Assembly (NCBI RefSeq): GCF_000016425.1
Contig: NC_009380.1
Span: 3,910,144 to 3,974,143, forward strand
Reading direction: 5' to 3'
DNA from: Salinispora tropica CNB-440
Lineage (GTDB): Bacteria; Actinomycetota; Actinomycetes; Mycobacteriales; Micromonosporaceae
Length of the DNA: 64,000 nucleotides
Shown here: piece after piece, positions 24,767 to 34,700 of the stretch
Position numbering within the stretch: the first letter of the stretch is position 1
Layout: the number at the start of each line of letters is the position of its first letter
The notes under the pieces: model-generated
Databases searched by the model: none
What the model was told of the DNA's origin: nothing
What the model saw: only the letters and a program-made list of their open reading frames with translations
Translations under genes and position numbers: made by a program

Positions 24767-27502
24767 TCAGCGGCTGTCTGATCCGGCGGTCTCCACCGCG
24801 GCCCGCCCCGCCTCCAACCGGGCGACCGGCACCCGGAACGGCGAGCACGAGACGTAGTCCAGCCCAACCTCATGGAAGAAGTGAACCGAGTCGGGGTCAC
24901 CGCCGTGCTCGCCGCAGACGCCGAGCTTCAGCTCCGATCGGGCGGCCCGCCCCTCCTCGGCGGCGATCCGCACCAGCCGGCCCACCCCGTCCCGGTCGAT
25001 CGACTCGAACGGCGAGATACCGAAGATGCCCAGCTCAAGGTAGCGCCAGAAGAAGGCGCCCTCCACATCGTCGCGGGAAAAGCCCCACGCCATCTGGGTC
25101 AGGTCGTTGGTGCCAAACGAGAAGAACTGCGCCGCCTCGGCGATCTCGCCGGCGGTCAGCGCCGCCCGCGGCACCTCGATCATCGTGCCGATCAACACCT
25201 CGACACCACTGCCGCCGACCACCTCGGCGATGATCTTCTCGGTCTCGGCGCGTACCGTCTCCAGCTCCTGCACCGCGCCGACCAACGGGACCATGATCTC
25301 CGGGAAGGCGGACCCACCGGACTCGGTGACCGCAACGGCAGCCTCCGTGATCGCACGGACCTGCATGGCGAACAGGCCGGGAATGACCAGGCCGAGCCGG
25401 ACACCACGCAGGCCGAGCATCGGGTTCTCCTCGTGCATCCGCCGCACGGCGGCCAGCAACGCCTCCTCCCGGGCCGCGGCCTCGCCACGCTCCTGGGCCA
25501 CTGCCACGTTGACCGCGAGCTGCTCCAGCGGGGGAAGGAACTCGTGCAGCGGCGGGTCGATCAACCGCACGGTGACCGGCAGCCCGTCCATCTCGCGGAA
25601 GATCTCGATGAAGTCCGCCCGTTGCAACGGCAGCAACGCGGCGAGTGCCTGCTCCCGGTCGGCGTCGGTGGAGGCGAGGATGAGCCGCTCGACCAGTTCC
25701 CGCCGGTCGCCGAGGAACATGTGCTCGGTGCGGCACAGGCCGATCCCCTGCGCGCCGAAGCGCCGGGCGCGCGCCGCGTCCGCCTTGGTGTCAGCGTTCG
25801 TCCGCACGGCCAACCGTCGCCGGGAATCGGCGTGGGTCATGACCCGGTGTACGGCCCGCACCAGTACGTCGTCGGTCCGCTCCGGGTCGAGGGTGCCCTC
25901 GAAGTACCGCACCACCTCGGACGGCATCACCGGCACCTCGCCCAGGTAGACCTTGCCGGTGGTGCCGTCGATCGACACCACGTCGCCCTCGTTGACGGTG
26001 TGTCCGGCCACGGCAAACCGCTTCGCCGGGATGTCCACGTCGAGTTGGTCGGCGCCGGAGACACAGGTCTTGCCCATGCCTCGGGCCACCACAGCGGCGT
26101 GGCTGGTCTTCCCGCCCCGCGAGGTGAGAATGCCCTGCGCGGCGATCATGCCGTTGAGGTCGTCGGGGTTGGTCTCCCGACGGACCAGAATCACCGCCTC
26201 GCCCTGCCCGGCCAGCTCCACCGCGCGGGCAGAGGTGAAGACCACCTTACCGACGGCCGCACCCGGAGAGGCACCGATGCCGGTGGCGACCGGCTGAAAC
26301 TCGTGGTCCAGTTTGAAGCGCGGGAACATCAGCTGGGCGAGCTGGGCACCGTTGACCCGGTGCAGCGCCTCGTCCAGGTCGATGAGTCCCTCGTCCACAA
26401 GCTGCCCGGCGATGTTGAACGCGGCGGCGGCGGTGCGCTTGCCGACCCGGGTCTGGAGCATCCACAGTTTGCCCCGCTCGATGGTGAACTCGATGTCACA
26501 GAGATCCTTGTAGTGCCGCTCGAGCCGGGCCATGTAGTCGAGCAGTTCGTCGTAGGAGTTCTTGTCGATCCGCTCCAGCTCCTGCAGCGGCACCGTGTTG
26601 CGGATCCCGGAGACAACATCCTCGCCCTGTGCGTTGGCCAGGTAGTCGCCGTAGATGCCCTGGGCCCCGCTGGCGGGGTCGCGGGTGAAGGCGACGCCGG
26701 TCCCGGAGTCCGTACCGAGGTTGCCGAAGACCATGGCGACCACGTTCACCGCGGTACCCGCCTCGGCGGGAAGTCGCTCCTGGCGGCGGTAGATCACCGC
26801 CCGCTCGGCGTTCCACGACTCGAAGACCGCCCGGATCGCGAGGTCCAGCTGCTCCCGCGGCTCCTGCGGGAACTCCCGTCCGGTGCGCTGACGGAAGATC
26901 TTCTTGTAGGTGACGACCAGCGCGCGGAGATCGTCGGCGTCCAGGTCCAGGTCCAGGTCGCTGCCCTTGGCGCGCTTGGCGTCGTCGAGGGCGTGCTCGA
27001 AGTCCTCCCCGGGCACATCGCAGACGGTCTTGCCGAACATCTGGATCAGGCGACGGTAGGAGTCCCACGCGAACCGGTCGCTGTCGCTGGAGGAGTCGGG
27101 GCCCGTCGAGCCCCCGGCCTGTCGGGCCAGCCCCACGACGCTCCGGTCGTTGAGGCCGACGTTGAGGACGGTCTCCATCATGCCCGGCATCGAGAACTTG
27201 GCGCCGGAGCGCACCGAGACCAGCAGTGGGTCCTCCGGGTCACCGAGGGTTCGGCCCATCTCCCGTTCCAGGGCCTCGAGGTGGGAGCCGACCTGATCGG
27301 CGAGACCGGTCGGCTCTTTGCCGGTAGTAAGGTACGCCTGGCACGCCGTGGTGGTGATCGTGAAACCGGGCGGCACGGGCAGGCCGATGTTGGTCATCTC
27401 GGCCAGGTTGGCGCCCTTGCCGCCAAGGAGATCCTTCTGGTCCTTGTTCCCCTCGGCGAAGTCATAGACGTACTTGTGATCGACTGTCTCCTGTGCTGCC
27501 AC
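24767..27502 (-). CDS. ppdK: Pyruvate phosphate dikinase
   Basis: This 911-residue enzyme interconverts pyruvate, ATP and phosphate with phosphoenolpyruvate, AMP and pyrophosphate. The N-terminal ATP-grasp domain begins KDLLGGKGANLAEMT. The central swivelling domain carries the phospho-histidine in GGKTSHAAVVARGMGKTC. The C-terminal PEP domain has the active-site Cys in LGVCGEHGGDP. The GTG start has GGGAGG upstream. Full family length and no broken motif were seen. It supplies PEP for gluconeogenesis or runs in the glycolytic direction. Confidence 0.96.
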   Translation of the reverse strand: MAAQETVDHKYVYDFAEGNKDQKDLLGGKGANLAEMTNIGLPVPPGFTITTTACQAYLTTGKEPTGLADQVGSHLEALEREMGRTLGDPEDPLLVSVRSGAKFSMPGMMETVLNVGLNDRSVVGLARQAGGSTGPDSSSDSDRFAWDSYRRLIQMFGKTVCDVPGEDFEHALDDAKRAKGSDLDLDLDADDLRALVVTYKKIFRQRTGREFPQEPREQLDLAIRAVFESWNAERAVIYRRQERLPAEAGTAVNVVAMVFGNLGTDSGTGVAFTRDPASGAQGIYGDYLANAQGEDVVSGIRNTVPLQELERIDKNSYDELLDYMARLERHYKDLCDIEFTIERGKLWMLQTRVGKRTAAAAFNIAGQLVDEGLIDLDEALHRVNGAQLAQLMFPRFKLDHEFQPVATGIGASPGAAVGKVVFTSARAVELAGQGEAVILVRRETNPDDLNGMIAAQGILTSRGGKTSHAAVVARGMGKTCVSGADQLDVDIPAKRFAVAGHTVNEGDVVSIDGTTGKVYLGEVPVMPSEVVRYFEGTLDPERTDDVLVRAVHRVMTHADSRRRLAVRTNADTKADAARARRFGAQGIGLCRTEHMFLGDRRELVERLILASTDADREQALAALLPLQRADFIEIFREMDGLPVTVRLIDPPLHEFLPPLEQLAVNVAVAQERGEAAAREEALLAAVRRMHEENPMLGLRGVRLGLVIPGLFAMQVRAITEAAVAVTESGGSAFPEIMVPLVGAVQELETVRAETEKIIAEVVGGSGVEVLIGTMIEVPRAALTAGEIAEAAQFFSFGTNDLTQMAWGFSRDDVEGAFFWRYLELGIFGISPFESIDRDGVGRLVRIAAEEGRAARSELKLGVCGEHGGDPDSVHFFHEVGLDYVSCSPFRVPVARLEAGRAAVETAGSDSR

Positions 27503-27803
27503 CAGAGCCTCCCACGCACGCCGAATGTGTCATCTGACGAAGGTTCAGCTGCCACCTACCGGCCGGGCGCCGACTGTCCGTGGGCACGCTGTCGATCGTG
27601 GGGCGAAGATTAGGCGAACATCGGACCTCCAGGGACCGTTCGGTGACAATCGGCACAGCCATCCCCACTTTCCGTGTTCGTACCCGTGTTTGGAATCGCT
27701 TCCACGCGCACGATCACGCATCCGCCCCGCCCCGTACCCTTGATGCACGCCCTCGTGAAGCCTTGCCACAACCGCCGCGAATACACCCCCGAAAGGCAGC
27801 TCC
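27503..27803. other. Divergent region between ppdK and hexosaminidase gene
   Basis: About 300 nt without a supported gene. It must contain promoters for both flanking genes. The inverted repeat at 27691-27704 is the only distinct element seen. Confidence 0.4.
27691..27704. promoter_or_regulatory. LacI-type operator candidate upstream of hexosaminidase gene
   Basis: TGGAATCGCTTCCA has 5-bp arms TGGAA/TTCCA around a 4-nt centre, similar to operators of LacI-family sugar regulators such as CebR. It lies about 100 nt upstream of the GH20 gene. Confidence 0.3.
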
Positions 27804-29558
27804 GTGCACCCCACCCCCGCCACCTCGCCGCAGCAGCCGGAGCACCGGCCCGCACCCGCGACCTCGGGCGCGACGGGCACCGTGCCGGCCACCGACGGCG
27901 GCACGAGCATCCCGACGACGTCCCGCCCAGCGACCGCCCAGCCGGCAGCGGGCGAGCTGGCCCGGCTGGCGGCCCACGAAGCAGGCACCGGACTCGCCCC
28001 CGCCCCGGTCCGGCTGGGCGACGTGGTGCCCGCACCCGAACAGGTGCGACCGGATCCCCGCGCCGACTTCACACTGTCGGCCGACACGACAGTCCGGGTC
28101 AGCCCCGAACCCGACGCGCGGGCCGTCGCCGAACGCCTCGCCGACCTGCTCCGGCCGGCCACCGGATATCGGCTCCCGATCACCGAAGCGCAGCACCCCG
28201 AGCTGGCCGACGACATCGCGCTCGTCCTCGTGCAGCAGCCCGACCTCGGCCCCGAGGGCTACCGACTCGACGTCACGCCGACCGGCGTCCGGATCAGTGC
28301 CGCCACGGCGGCCGGGCTCCACCACGGCATCCAAACCCTGCGCCAGCTCCTCCCGGCCACGATCGAGAGCAGCACTCCGGTCCGCGCCGCCTGGACGCTG
28401 CCCGGTGGATCGATCACCGACCGGCCACGCTTTCCGTACCGGGGCGCCATGCTCGACGTGGCCCGCCACTTCTTCGGGGTCGACGACGTCCTGCGGGTGA
28501 TCGACCATCTCACCCGCTACAAGCTCAACCACCTGCATCTGCACCTCACCGATGACCAGGGTTGGCGGATCGCGGTCGAGTCCCGGCCGCGACTGACCAC
28601 AATCGGCGCCCACACGGCGGTCGGTGGCTCCCCCGGCGGGTGGTACACCCCGGCCGACTACCAGCGGATCGTCGCGTACGCGGGCGAGCGGCACCTCACC
28701 GTCGTTCCGGAGATCGACCTGCCGGGGCACACCAACGCCGCGCTGACCGCCTACCCGGAGCTGGCCCCGGAGGGGACCACACCGGTGCCCTACACCGGCA
28801 CCGATGTCGGCTTCAGCTACTTGGACCCGACCAACGCACAGACGTACGAATTCGTCGCCGACGTGCTGGGGGAGGTCGCCGCGCGCACTCCCGGGCCGTT
28901 CCTGCACATCGGCGGCGACGAGGCCTTCGCAGTAAAGGGAGCGGCGTACACCGGATTCGTCGAGCGGGCGCAACGCATCGTGGCCGAGTTCGGCAAGACG
29001 GTGGTGGGCTGGCACCAGCTGGCTCCGGCAGCCCACAGCGAGGGGCGGGTACTCCAGTGGTGGGGCACCGACGGCGTCGACCCGACGACCGCCGACGCGG
29101 TCCGCCGAGGCGCCCGGCTGATCCTCTCCCCCGGCAACCACGCGTATCTGGACATGAAGTACACCTCCGACACCCCGATCGGGCATGACTGGGCTGGCCT
29201 GATCGACGTACGGCGGGCGTACGACTGGGATCCGGCGACCCGGGTGACGGAGGTGCCGGCGGAGGCGGTGCTGGGCGTGGAGGCCCCGCTCTGGACCGAG
29301 TCGGTCACCTCGCTGGCGGAGATCGAGTTCATGCTCCTGCCCCGGCTGCCCGCCATCGCGGAGCTGGGCTGGTCACCGCGGGCCACCCACGACTGGGCGG
29401 CGTTCCGCACCCGGTTGGCCGGGCACGGACCCCGCTGGACGGCAGCCGGGATCGCCTTCCACCGCTCCCCCGAGATCCCCTGGCCAACAACGCCCGCCGA
29501 CCCGCCGACGGCGCAGGTCGCGCCACCCGCGCCGCGTCCCCGTACCGGGCGGGGATAG
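27804..29558 (+). CDS. Beta-N-acetylhexosaminidase, GH20
   Basis: This 584-residue glycoside hydrolase releases terminal N-acetylhexosamine from chitin oligomers or glycans. After a Pro/Ala-rich leader come the GH20b domain (from about residue 85) and the catalytic barrel. Visible motifs are LHLHLTDDQGWRIAVE and the acid/stabiliser pair in LHIGGDEAF (about residues 368-376). No signal peptide is evident at the GTG start, which follows GAAAGGCAG, so it may act in the cytoplasm on imported oligomers or be exported by another route. A LacI-type operator candidate lies upstream. Confidence 0.9.
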   Translation: MHPTPATSPQQPEHRPAPATSGATGTVPATDGGTSIPTTSRPATAQPAAGELARLAAHEAGTGLAPAPVRLGDVVPAPEQVRPDPRADFTLSADTTVRVSPEPDARAVAERLADLLRPATGYRLPITEAQHPELADDIALVLVQQPDLGPEGYRLDVTPTGVRISAATAAGLHHGIQTLRQLLPATIESSTPVRAAWTLPGGSITDRPRFPYRGAMLDVARHFFGVDDVLRVIDHLTRYKLNHLHLHLTDDQGWRIAVESRPRLTTIGAHTAVGGSPGGWYTPADYQRIVAYAGERHLTVVPEIDLPGHTNAALTAYPELAPEGTTPVPYTGTDVGFSYLDPTNAQTYEFVADVLGEVAARTPGPFLHIGGDEAFAVKGAAYTGFVERAQRIVAEFGKTVVGWHQLAPAAHSEGRVLQWWGTDGVDPTTADAVRRGARLILSPGNHAYLDMKYTSDTPIGHDWAGLIDVRRAYDWDPATRVTEVPAEAVLGVEAPLWTESVTSLAEIEFMLLPRLPAIAELGWSPRATHDWAAFRTRLAGHGPRWTAAGIAFHRSPEIPWPTTPADPPTAQVAPPAPRPRTGRG

Positions 29559-29973
29559 CGAAGGTGGCGGGTCCAGCCGCACCGGACCACGGCGTCGCCA
29601 ACGAGGCCATCTGGGCAAAATATCCGGTTTGGGGGACGCCTGGGGCTGGAACATGGCACCCGATCGCCCCGTTTGAGTGGTTTCCCGGGTGGCCCGGGTC
29701 ACCGTCGGCGGGGAATCGCTGACGGGGTCGGGCGGTTATACCTGGCGTAACCATGCGGGGCAGCCGACGCGCACCCCTGCCAGACCGTCGGTCACCGGCG
29801 GTCGCCCCCGGATCCCGGAATGCGTCAGGGCCGGCGGTGGTTACATCCCCGGGCCGCCCGAGGAGCACCCCTCACCGGGCCGGGCCCCCTGATTTCTCAT
29901 CGAACCACCTCTCCTGACCCGCTGGCGCACCCCCGCGCTCGCGGGCACCCCCGAGCGGAAGGCTTCGATCACC
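29559..29973. other. Long untranslated region before the C39-like peptidase gene
   Basis: This 415-nt GC-rich stretch holds no supported gene. It contains several imperfect inverted repeats, for example GACCG and CGGTC around 29783-29803. It could be a structured leader, but no known riboswitch consensus was recognised. Confidence 0.4.
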
Positions 29974-30618
29974 ATGCGTACCGACATCCTCCGCAAGACC
30001 GCCCTGACCGCTGCTGGCCTGATCGCCACCGGTGGCGCCATCGCCGCCCCCGCGACCGCCGCCTTCGCCGCCCCCACCACGCAGCCCACCGCGCAGAGCC
30101 AGCGCGATGGCACCCGCGTGCTCCCGGTCGACTACGAGGCCCAGCCGAACTTCTACTACTGCGGCCCCGCCGCCGCCCGCAACGCCCTGTCCGTACAGGG
30201 CAAGGACATCGACGTTGACGCGATGGCCGAGCGGATGGGCACCACCGAAGCCGGCACCGACTCCATCAACGACATCACCCCGGTGCTGAACACCGAGACC
30301 GGCACCGACGTGTACCGCAGCGTCGAGATCTCCACCCCGATGGCCGACGACACGCAGACCGACACCCTGCGCGAGGACATCATCCGCACCGTTGACGACG
30401 GCCGCGCCGTCGTGGCCAACATCGCCGGCACCGCCACCGACACCAGCGGCGACAGCCACTCCTTCGCCGGCGGCCACTACATCTCCGTCACCGGCTACCG
30501 CGACGCCGGCGACCAGGTGAGGATCGCCGACTCGGCGAACCCGAACACCGCCGAGTACTGGCTCACCACCGAAGACCTCGCGGACTGGATCGCCACCCGC
30601 GGCTACTCCACCAGCTGA
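29974..30618 (+). CDS. Secreted C39-like (papain-fold) peptidase
   Basis: This 214-residue protein has a Sec signal peptide (KTALTAAGLIATGGAIAAPA, cut near residues 30-33). The cysteine peptidase fold follows, with Cys63 in NFYYCGPAAARNAL, His168 in GGHYISVTGY and an Asp/Asn in RIADSANPN. This matches the C39-like family of secreted peptidases, not the bacteriocin transporter-linked type because no ABC gene is nearby. GAGCGGAAGG precedes the ATG by about 12 nt. A strong terminator follows, so it is a single-gene unit with a long leader. The substrate is unknown. Confidence 0.85.
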   Translation: MRTDILRKTALTAAGLIATGGAIAAPATAAFAAPTTQPTAQSQRDGTRVLPVDYEAQPNFYYCGPAAARNALSVQGKDIDVDAMAERMGTTEAGTDSINDITPVLNTETGTDVYRSVEISTPMADDTQTDTLREDIIRTVDDGRAVVANIAGTATDTSGDSHSFAGGHYISVTGYRDAGDQVRIADSANPNTAEYWLTTEDLADWIATRGYSTS

Positions 30619-30631
30619 CCACCGACCAACC

Positions 30632-30669
30632 GACCAAGGGCCGGCCCCACGAGGGGCCGGCCCTTGGTC
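30632..30669 (+). terminator. Terminator after C39-like peptidase gene
   Basis: A perfect 17-bp stem (30632-30648 with 30653-30669) has an ACGA loop. It lies 13 nt after the stop codon and may also serve the convergent dus gene. Confidence 0.85.
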
Positions 30670-30684
30670 ATCCCCGCGGCCGAG

Positions 30685-31857
30685 TCAGCCGCCCGAGTCG
30701 GCCAACTCCGCGCCCTGCGGAACCGTGTCGTCGTCCCGGCTGTCCAGCCATCCGTTCGGCAGGAACACCTTGCCCGGCGAGTTGGTCCGACCCCGTGGCT
30801 GGCCCAGCGTCTCCACCGGGAACGGCGCCGCCGGGTCGAGCTTGCCGAGCAGGTCGTCGAGGTGCGCCAAGCTTTCGATCATCGCGAGCGCCCGACGCAG
30901 CTCGCTACCGACCGGAAAGCCCTTCAGGTACCAGGCGACGTGCTTCCGGAAGTCGGTGCAGCCGTCCCGCTCACCGCGCGCCGCGTCGCGGCCGCCGACA
31001 GTGAACTGCTCGACCAACAGCTCCGCGTGCCGACGCATGGTCGTGGCCACCTCCCCCAACGTGGGCAGCCGCCGGTGCGGCGAACCGGTGAAGGCAGCCT
31101 CCAGGTCGGCGAAGAGCCACGGCCGGCCCAGGCAGCCCCGCCCCACCACGACCCCGTCAACTCCGGTGTGCGCCACCATCCGCAGCGCGTCGTCCGCCTC
31201 CCAGATGTCGCCGTTACCCAGCACCGGCACGTCCAGCGCCGTCTTCAGCGTCGCGATGGCGTCCCAGTCGGCCGTCCCCGAATACCGTTGGGCAGCCGTA
31301 CGCCCGTGCAGCGCCACCGCCGCGGCACCAGCATCCTGGGCGGCGAGGCCAGCCTCAACGTACGTCAGGTGGTCGTCATCGATGCCCTTGCGCATCTTCA
31401 CCGTTACCGGCACGCCGGCGGGTGACGCGGCGTCCACCGCGGCCCGCACCAGCCGGGCGAAGAGCCGACGCCGCCACGGCAGGGCGGCGCCACCGCCCCT
31501 GCGGGTGACCTTCGGGACCGGGCAACCGAAGTTCAGGTCGATATGGTCGGCGAGGTCCCGCTCCACAACGATGCGTACGGCGGCGGCCGTGGTGTCGGGG
31601 TCGGTGCCGTAGAGCTGGAGGCTACGCGGGGACTCCCCGGAGCCGAAGGCGATCATGCGCAGCGTCTTGGGGTTCCGCTCGACCAGCGCGACCGTCGTGA
31701 TCATCTCGCAGACGTAGATGCCGCCGCCCTGTTCCCGGCAGAGCTGACGGAACCCGACGTTGGTGATGCCCGCCATCGGCGCCAGGACCACCGGCGGCCA
31801 CACCTGGTGCCGCCCGATGGTCAGCGGGCGGGACGGGGCAGCCTTCGTCGTGGTCAC
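30685..31857 (-). CDS. dus: tRNA-dihydrouridine synthase
   Basis: This 390-residue FMN enzyme reduces uridines in the tRNA D-loop. The TIM barrel shows VVLAPMAGITNVGFRQLC at the start, the catalytic Cys in LNFGCPVPKVTR, and the phosphate-binding VPVLGNGDIWEADDALRM with GRGCLGRPWLF. The length and motifs fit the DusB-type group of Actinobacteria. The start is GTG. It converges on the C39-like peptidase gene and follows glyS. Confidence 0.93.
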   Translation of the reverse strand: MTTTKAAPSRPLTIGRHQVWPPVVLAPMAGITNVGFRQLCREQGGGIYVCEMITTVALVERNPKTLRMIAFGSGESPRSLQLYGTDPDTTAAAVRIVVERDLADHIDLNFGCPVPKVTRRGGGAALPWRRRLFARLVRAAVDAASPAGVPVTVKMRKGIDDDHLTYVEAGLAAQDAGAAAVALHGRTAAQRYSGTADWDAIATLKTALDVPVLGNGDIWEADDALRMVAHTGVDGVVVGRGCLGRPWLFADLEAAFTGSPHRRLPTLGEVATTMRRHAELLVEQFTVGGRDAARGERDGCTDFRKHVAWYLKGFPVGSELRRALAMIESLAHLDDLLGKLDPAAPFPVETLGQPRGRTNSPGKVFLPNGWLDSRDDDTVPQGAELADSGG

Positions 31858-31881
31858 CGCTCCAGTGTAAAGAGGCTCTGG

Positions 31882-31915
31882 TCCTCCCTCCGCCGACGCA
31901 CCAGCGGAGGGAGGA
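31882..31915 (-). terminator. Terminator after glyS
   Basis: A perfect 12-bp stem (31882-31893 with 31904-31915) with a 10-nt loop lies 12 nt beyond the glyS stop. Confidence 0.65.
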
Positions 31916-31927
31916 GCCGCCCCGCGG

Positions 31928-33307
<1,380 letters not shown>

Positions 33308-33417
33308 TTTTCCTCCTACGCCGGCTGGCGGTCGGCGGGGACAGGACAGGATTGAGCAAGGTTCGGACATCGGTACGACCGGCGATGTCCCGAGCCCAGA
33401 AGAATACCGGGGGCGGT

Positions 33418-34023
33418 TCAGCCGACCCCGCACACCTCCAGTTCACCGGTCTGCTGATTCTGCTCAAGGTCCACCTGTTGGCGGTCGCGGTCGCCGCCGC
33501 TGAAGGTGACGTCAACCGGCACGGTCAAGGTGTTCTGGTCGACCTCGCCAACCCGGAACGAGGTCACCTGCGGCTCGTCGGCGGCCCGCCGCTCGAACTC
33601 CCGCCGCGACTCCTGCCGCCGTGCCTGCGCACAGAGCTGGTCGTAGGCGGCACCGTAGTCCCGTTCCACCAGCGCCTGGTAGTAGTCGGTGGAGGCGGCG
33701 CGCCCCTGCTCGTCGATCGCCTGCACACCGGTCACCACGAACCCGATCACCGCCGCGCCCCCGCCGCCGCAGCACAGCACCAGTGCGAGCGCCCCGACGC
33801 CGAGCCCCAGCCAGAGTCGGGTGGGACGGCCCTCGACCGGCGGCGCCGCGAACGGCGGCGCGACACCGGGGCCGGCGGGCGGGTTCGGCACTCCCGGCCC
33901 CGTGGGCGGGCCGGGCGCGGCAGGGGGTGCGGCGCCGTCTGGCGGGCCGGGCACCGACGGGTGCGGCGAGGAAGCGGCCGGTCCGGGAGCGGTCATGGGA
34001 TCAATGTAGTGGGTATCGCTCAC
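33418..34023 (-). CDS. Proline-rich single-pass membrane protein
   Basis: This 201-residue protein has a long Pro/Gly/Ala tail in the cytoplasm and one helix ([20 protein letters not shown]). A C-terminal domain resembling DUF4878-type modules follows ([20 protein letters not shown], then [20 protein letters not shown]). The GTG at 34023 overlaps the stop of the monooxygenase gene by 4 nt (GTGA); an ATG at 33996 in frame is also possible. The function is unknown. Confidence 0.7.
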   Translation of the reverse strand: MSDTHYIDPMTAPGPAASSPHPSVPGPPDGAAPPAAPGPPTGPGVPNPPAGPGVAPPFAAPPVEGRPTRLWLGLGVGALALVLCCGGGGAAVIGFVVTGVQAIDEQGRAASTDYYQALVERDYGAAYDQLCAQARRQESRREFERRAADEPQVTSFRVGEVDQNTLTVPVDVTFSGGDRDRQQVDLEQNQQTGELEVCGVG

Positions 34024-34361
34024 CGGTACGGATCGGCGGCCCGATCGCTCGCCGTCACCACCACGTCGGCACCGGGCGCAGCGGTGGCGAGGGCCTCGTA
34101 GGCCGACGGCTCGTCGACCGATTCGGCGAGCAGCGGAACCGCGGTGACCTTGACGTCGAAGCCGCCGAGCGCTCGCCGGTACGTGCCGACCGACTCCCAC
34201 TCGGTGAGCAGGCACCAGTGGCGCGGGTCGTCCAGCGCGCGGATGAGTTGTCCGCGCAGGTATCCGGGGCGGGCCGCGAGGGCCGCGAGCGCGGCGTGCG
34301 CCCGCGCGGTGAAGTCGCCGACGACATCGGCCTCGACCACGAACCGATTGGTGACCAACAC
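34020..34361 (-). CDS. Antibiotic biosynthesis monooxygenase (ABM) domain protein
   Basis: This 113-residue dimeric alpha/beta-barrel type protein carries the ABM pattern: FVVEADVVGDFTARAHAALA and YLRGQLIRALDDPRHWCLLTEWESVGTY (positions roughly 35-62). Family members include quinol oxygenases and housekeeping proteins. The GTG start has GAGGAGG upstream. It is coupled to the downstream Pro-rich membrane protein gene by a GTGA overlap. The substrate is unknown. Confidence 0.75.
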   Translation of the reverse strand: MLVTNRFVVEADVVGDFTARAHAALAALAARPGYLRGQLIRALDDPRHWCLLTEWESVGTYRRALGGFDVKVTAVPLLAESVDEPSAYEALATAAPGADVVVTASDRAADPYR

Positions 34362-34388
34362 CGGCTACCTCCTCGTAGAGTCTGTGGG

Positions 34389-34646
34389 ATGCAGCGTACG
34401 CAGCTCCGGATAGCGAGCCGGTTGGCCCGGGCGAACCCGACGGCAGTCTTCCTGGTCACCCTGGTGGTGATACTGGTCGCTCTCTTTACTCCGGGGGTGC
34501 TCGGTGGGCTACTCACCCTCGCCCTCGCGGCGGTCGTGGCCGCGCTGGTGGTCACGACGGGGGCGAGTCAGTCGCCGCGACTGCGGGTGGTCCGGCTTTT
34601 GGTGCTGACGCTGCTGGTCACAGCCGGGCTGGTCAAGCTCTTCTGA
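34389..34646 (+). CDS. Small two- to three-helix membrane protein
   Basis: This 85-residue protein begins with a basic N-terminus (MQRTQLRIASRLARANP) followed by hydrophobic helices VFLVTLVVILVALFTP, LTLALAAVVAALVV and VVRLLVLTLLVTAGLV. It resembles conserved small membrane proteins of Actinobacteria (DUF6703-like). It diverges from the monooxygenase gene after 27 nt and precedes the zinc operon by 54 nt. The function is unknown. Confidence 0.65.
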   Translation: MQRTQLRIASRLARANPTAVFLVTLVVILVALFTPGVLGGLLTLALAAVVAALVVTTGASQSPRLRVVRLLVLTLLVTAGLVKLF

Positions 34647-34665
34647 CATGCACTCATGCGTTTTT

Positions 34666-34678
34666 GACAATCATTGTC
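34666..34678. promoter_or_regulatory. Zur-like operator upstream of zinc uptake operon
   Basis: GACAATCATTGTC is a perfect 13-nt palindrome inside TTGACAATCATTGTC, close to the actinobacterial Zur consensus of the TGAAAATCATTTTCA type. It lies 22 nt upstream of the znuA ATG, so zinc-loaded Zur (encoded elsewhere) would block transcription. Confidence 0.65.
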
Positions 34679-34700
34679 GTTGTTGCGGACAGTTGCCTGT

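Noticed and set aside
24872-27613. A 913-codon open frame antisense to ppdK
   Set aside because: It is the complementary frame of a high-GC gene. The ppdK motifs are complete on the other strand and the antisense product shows no family pattern.
29559-29973. c-di-AMP (ydaO) riboswitch before the C39-like gene
   Set aside because: Some G-rich blocks look similar, but the ordered conserved segments of the family were not found. It was left as an unexplained leader.
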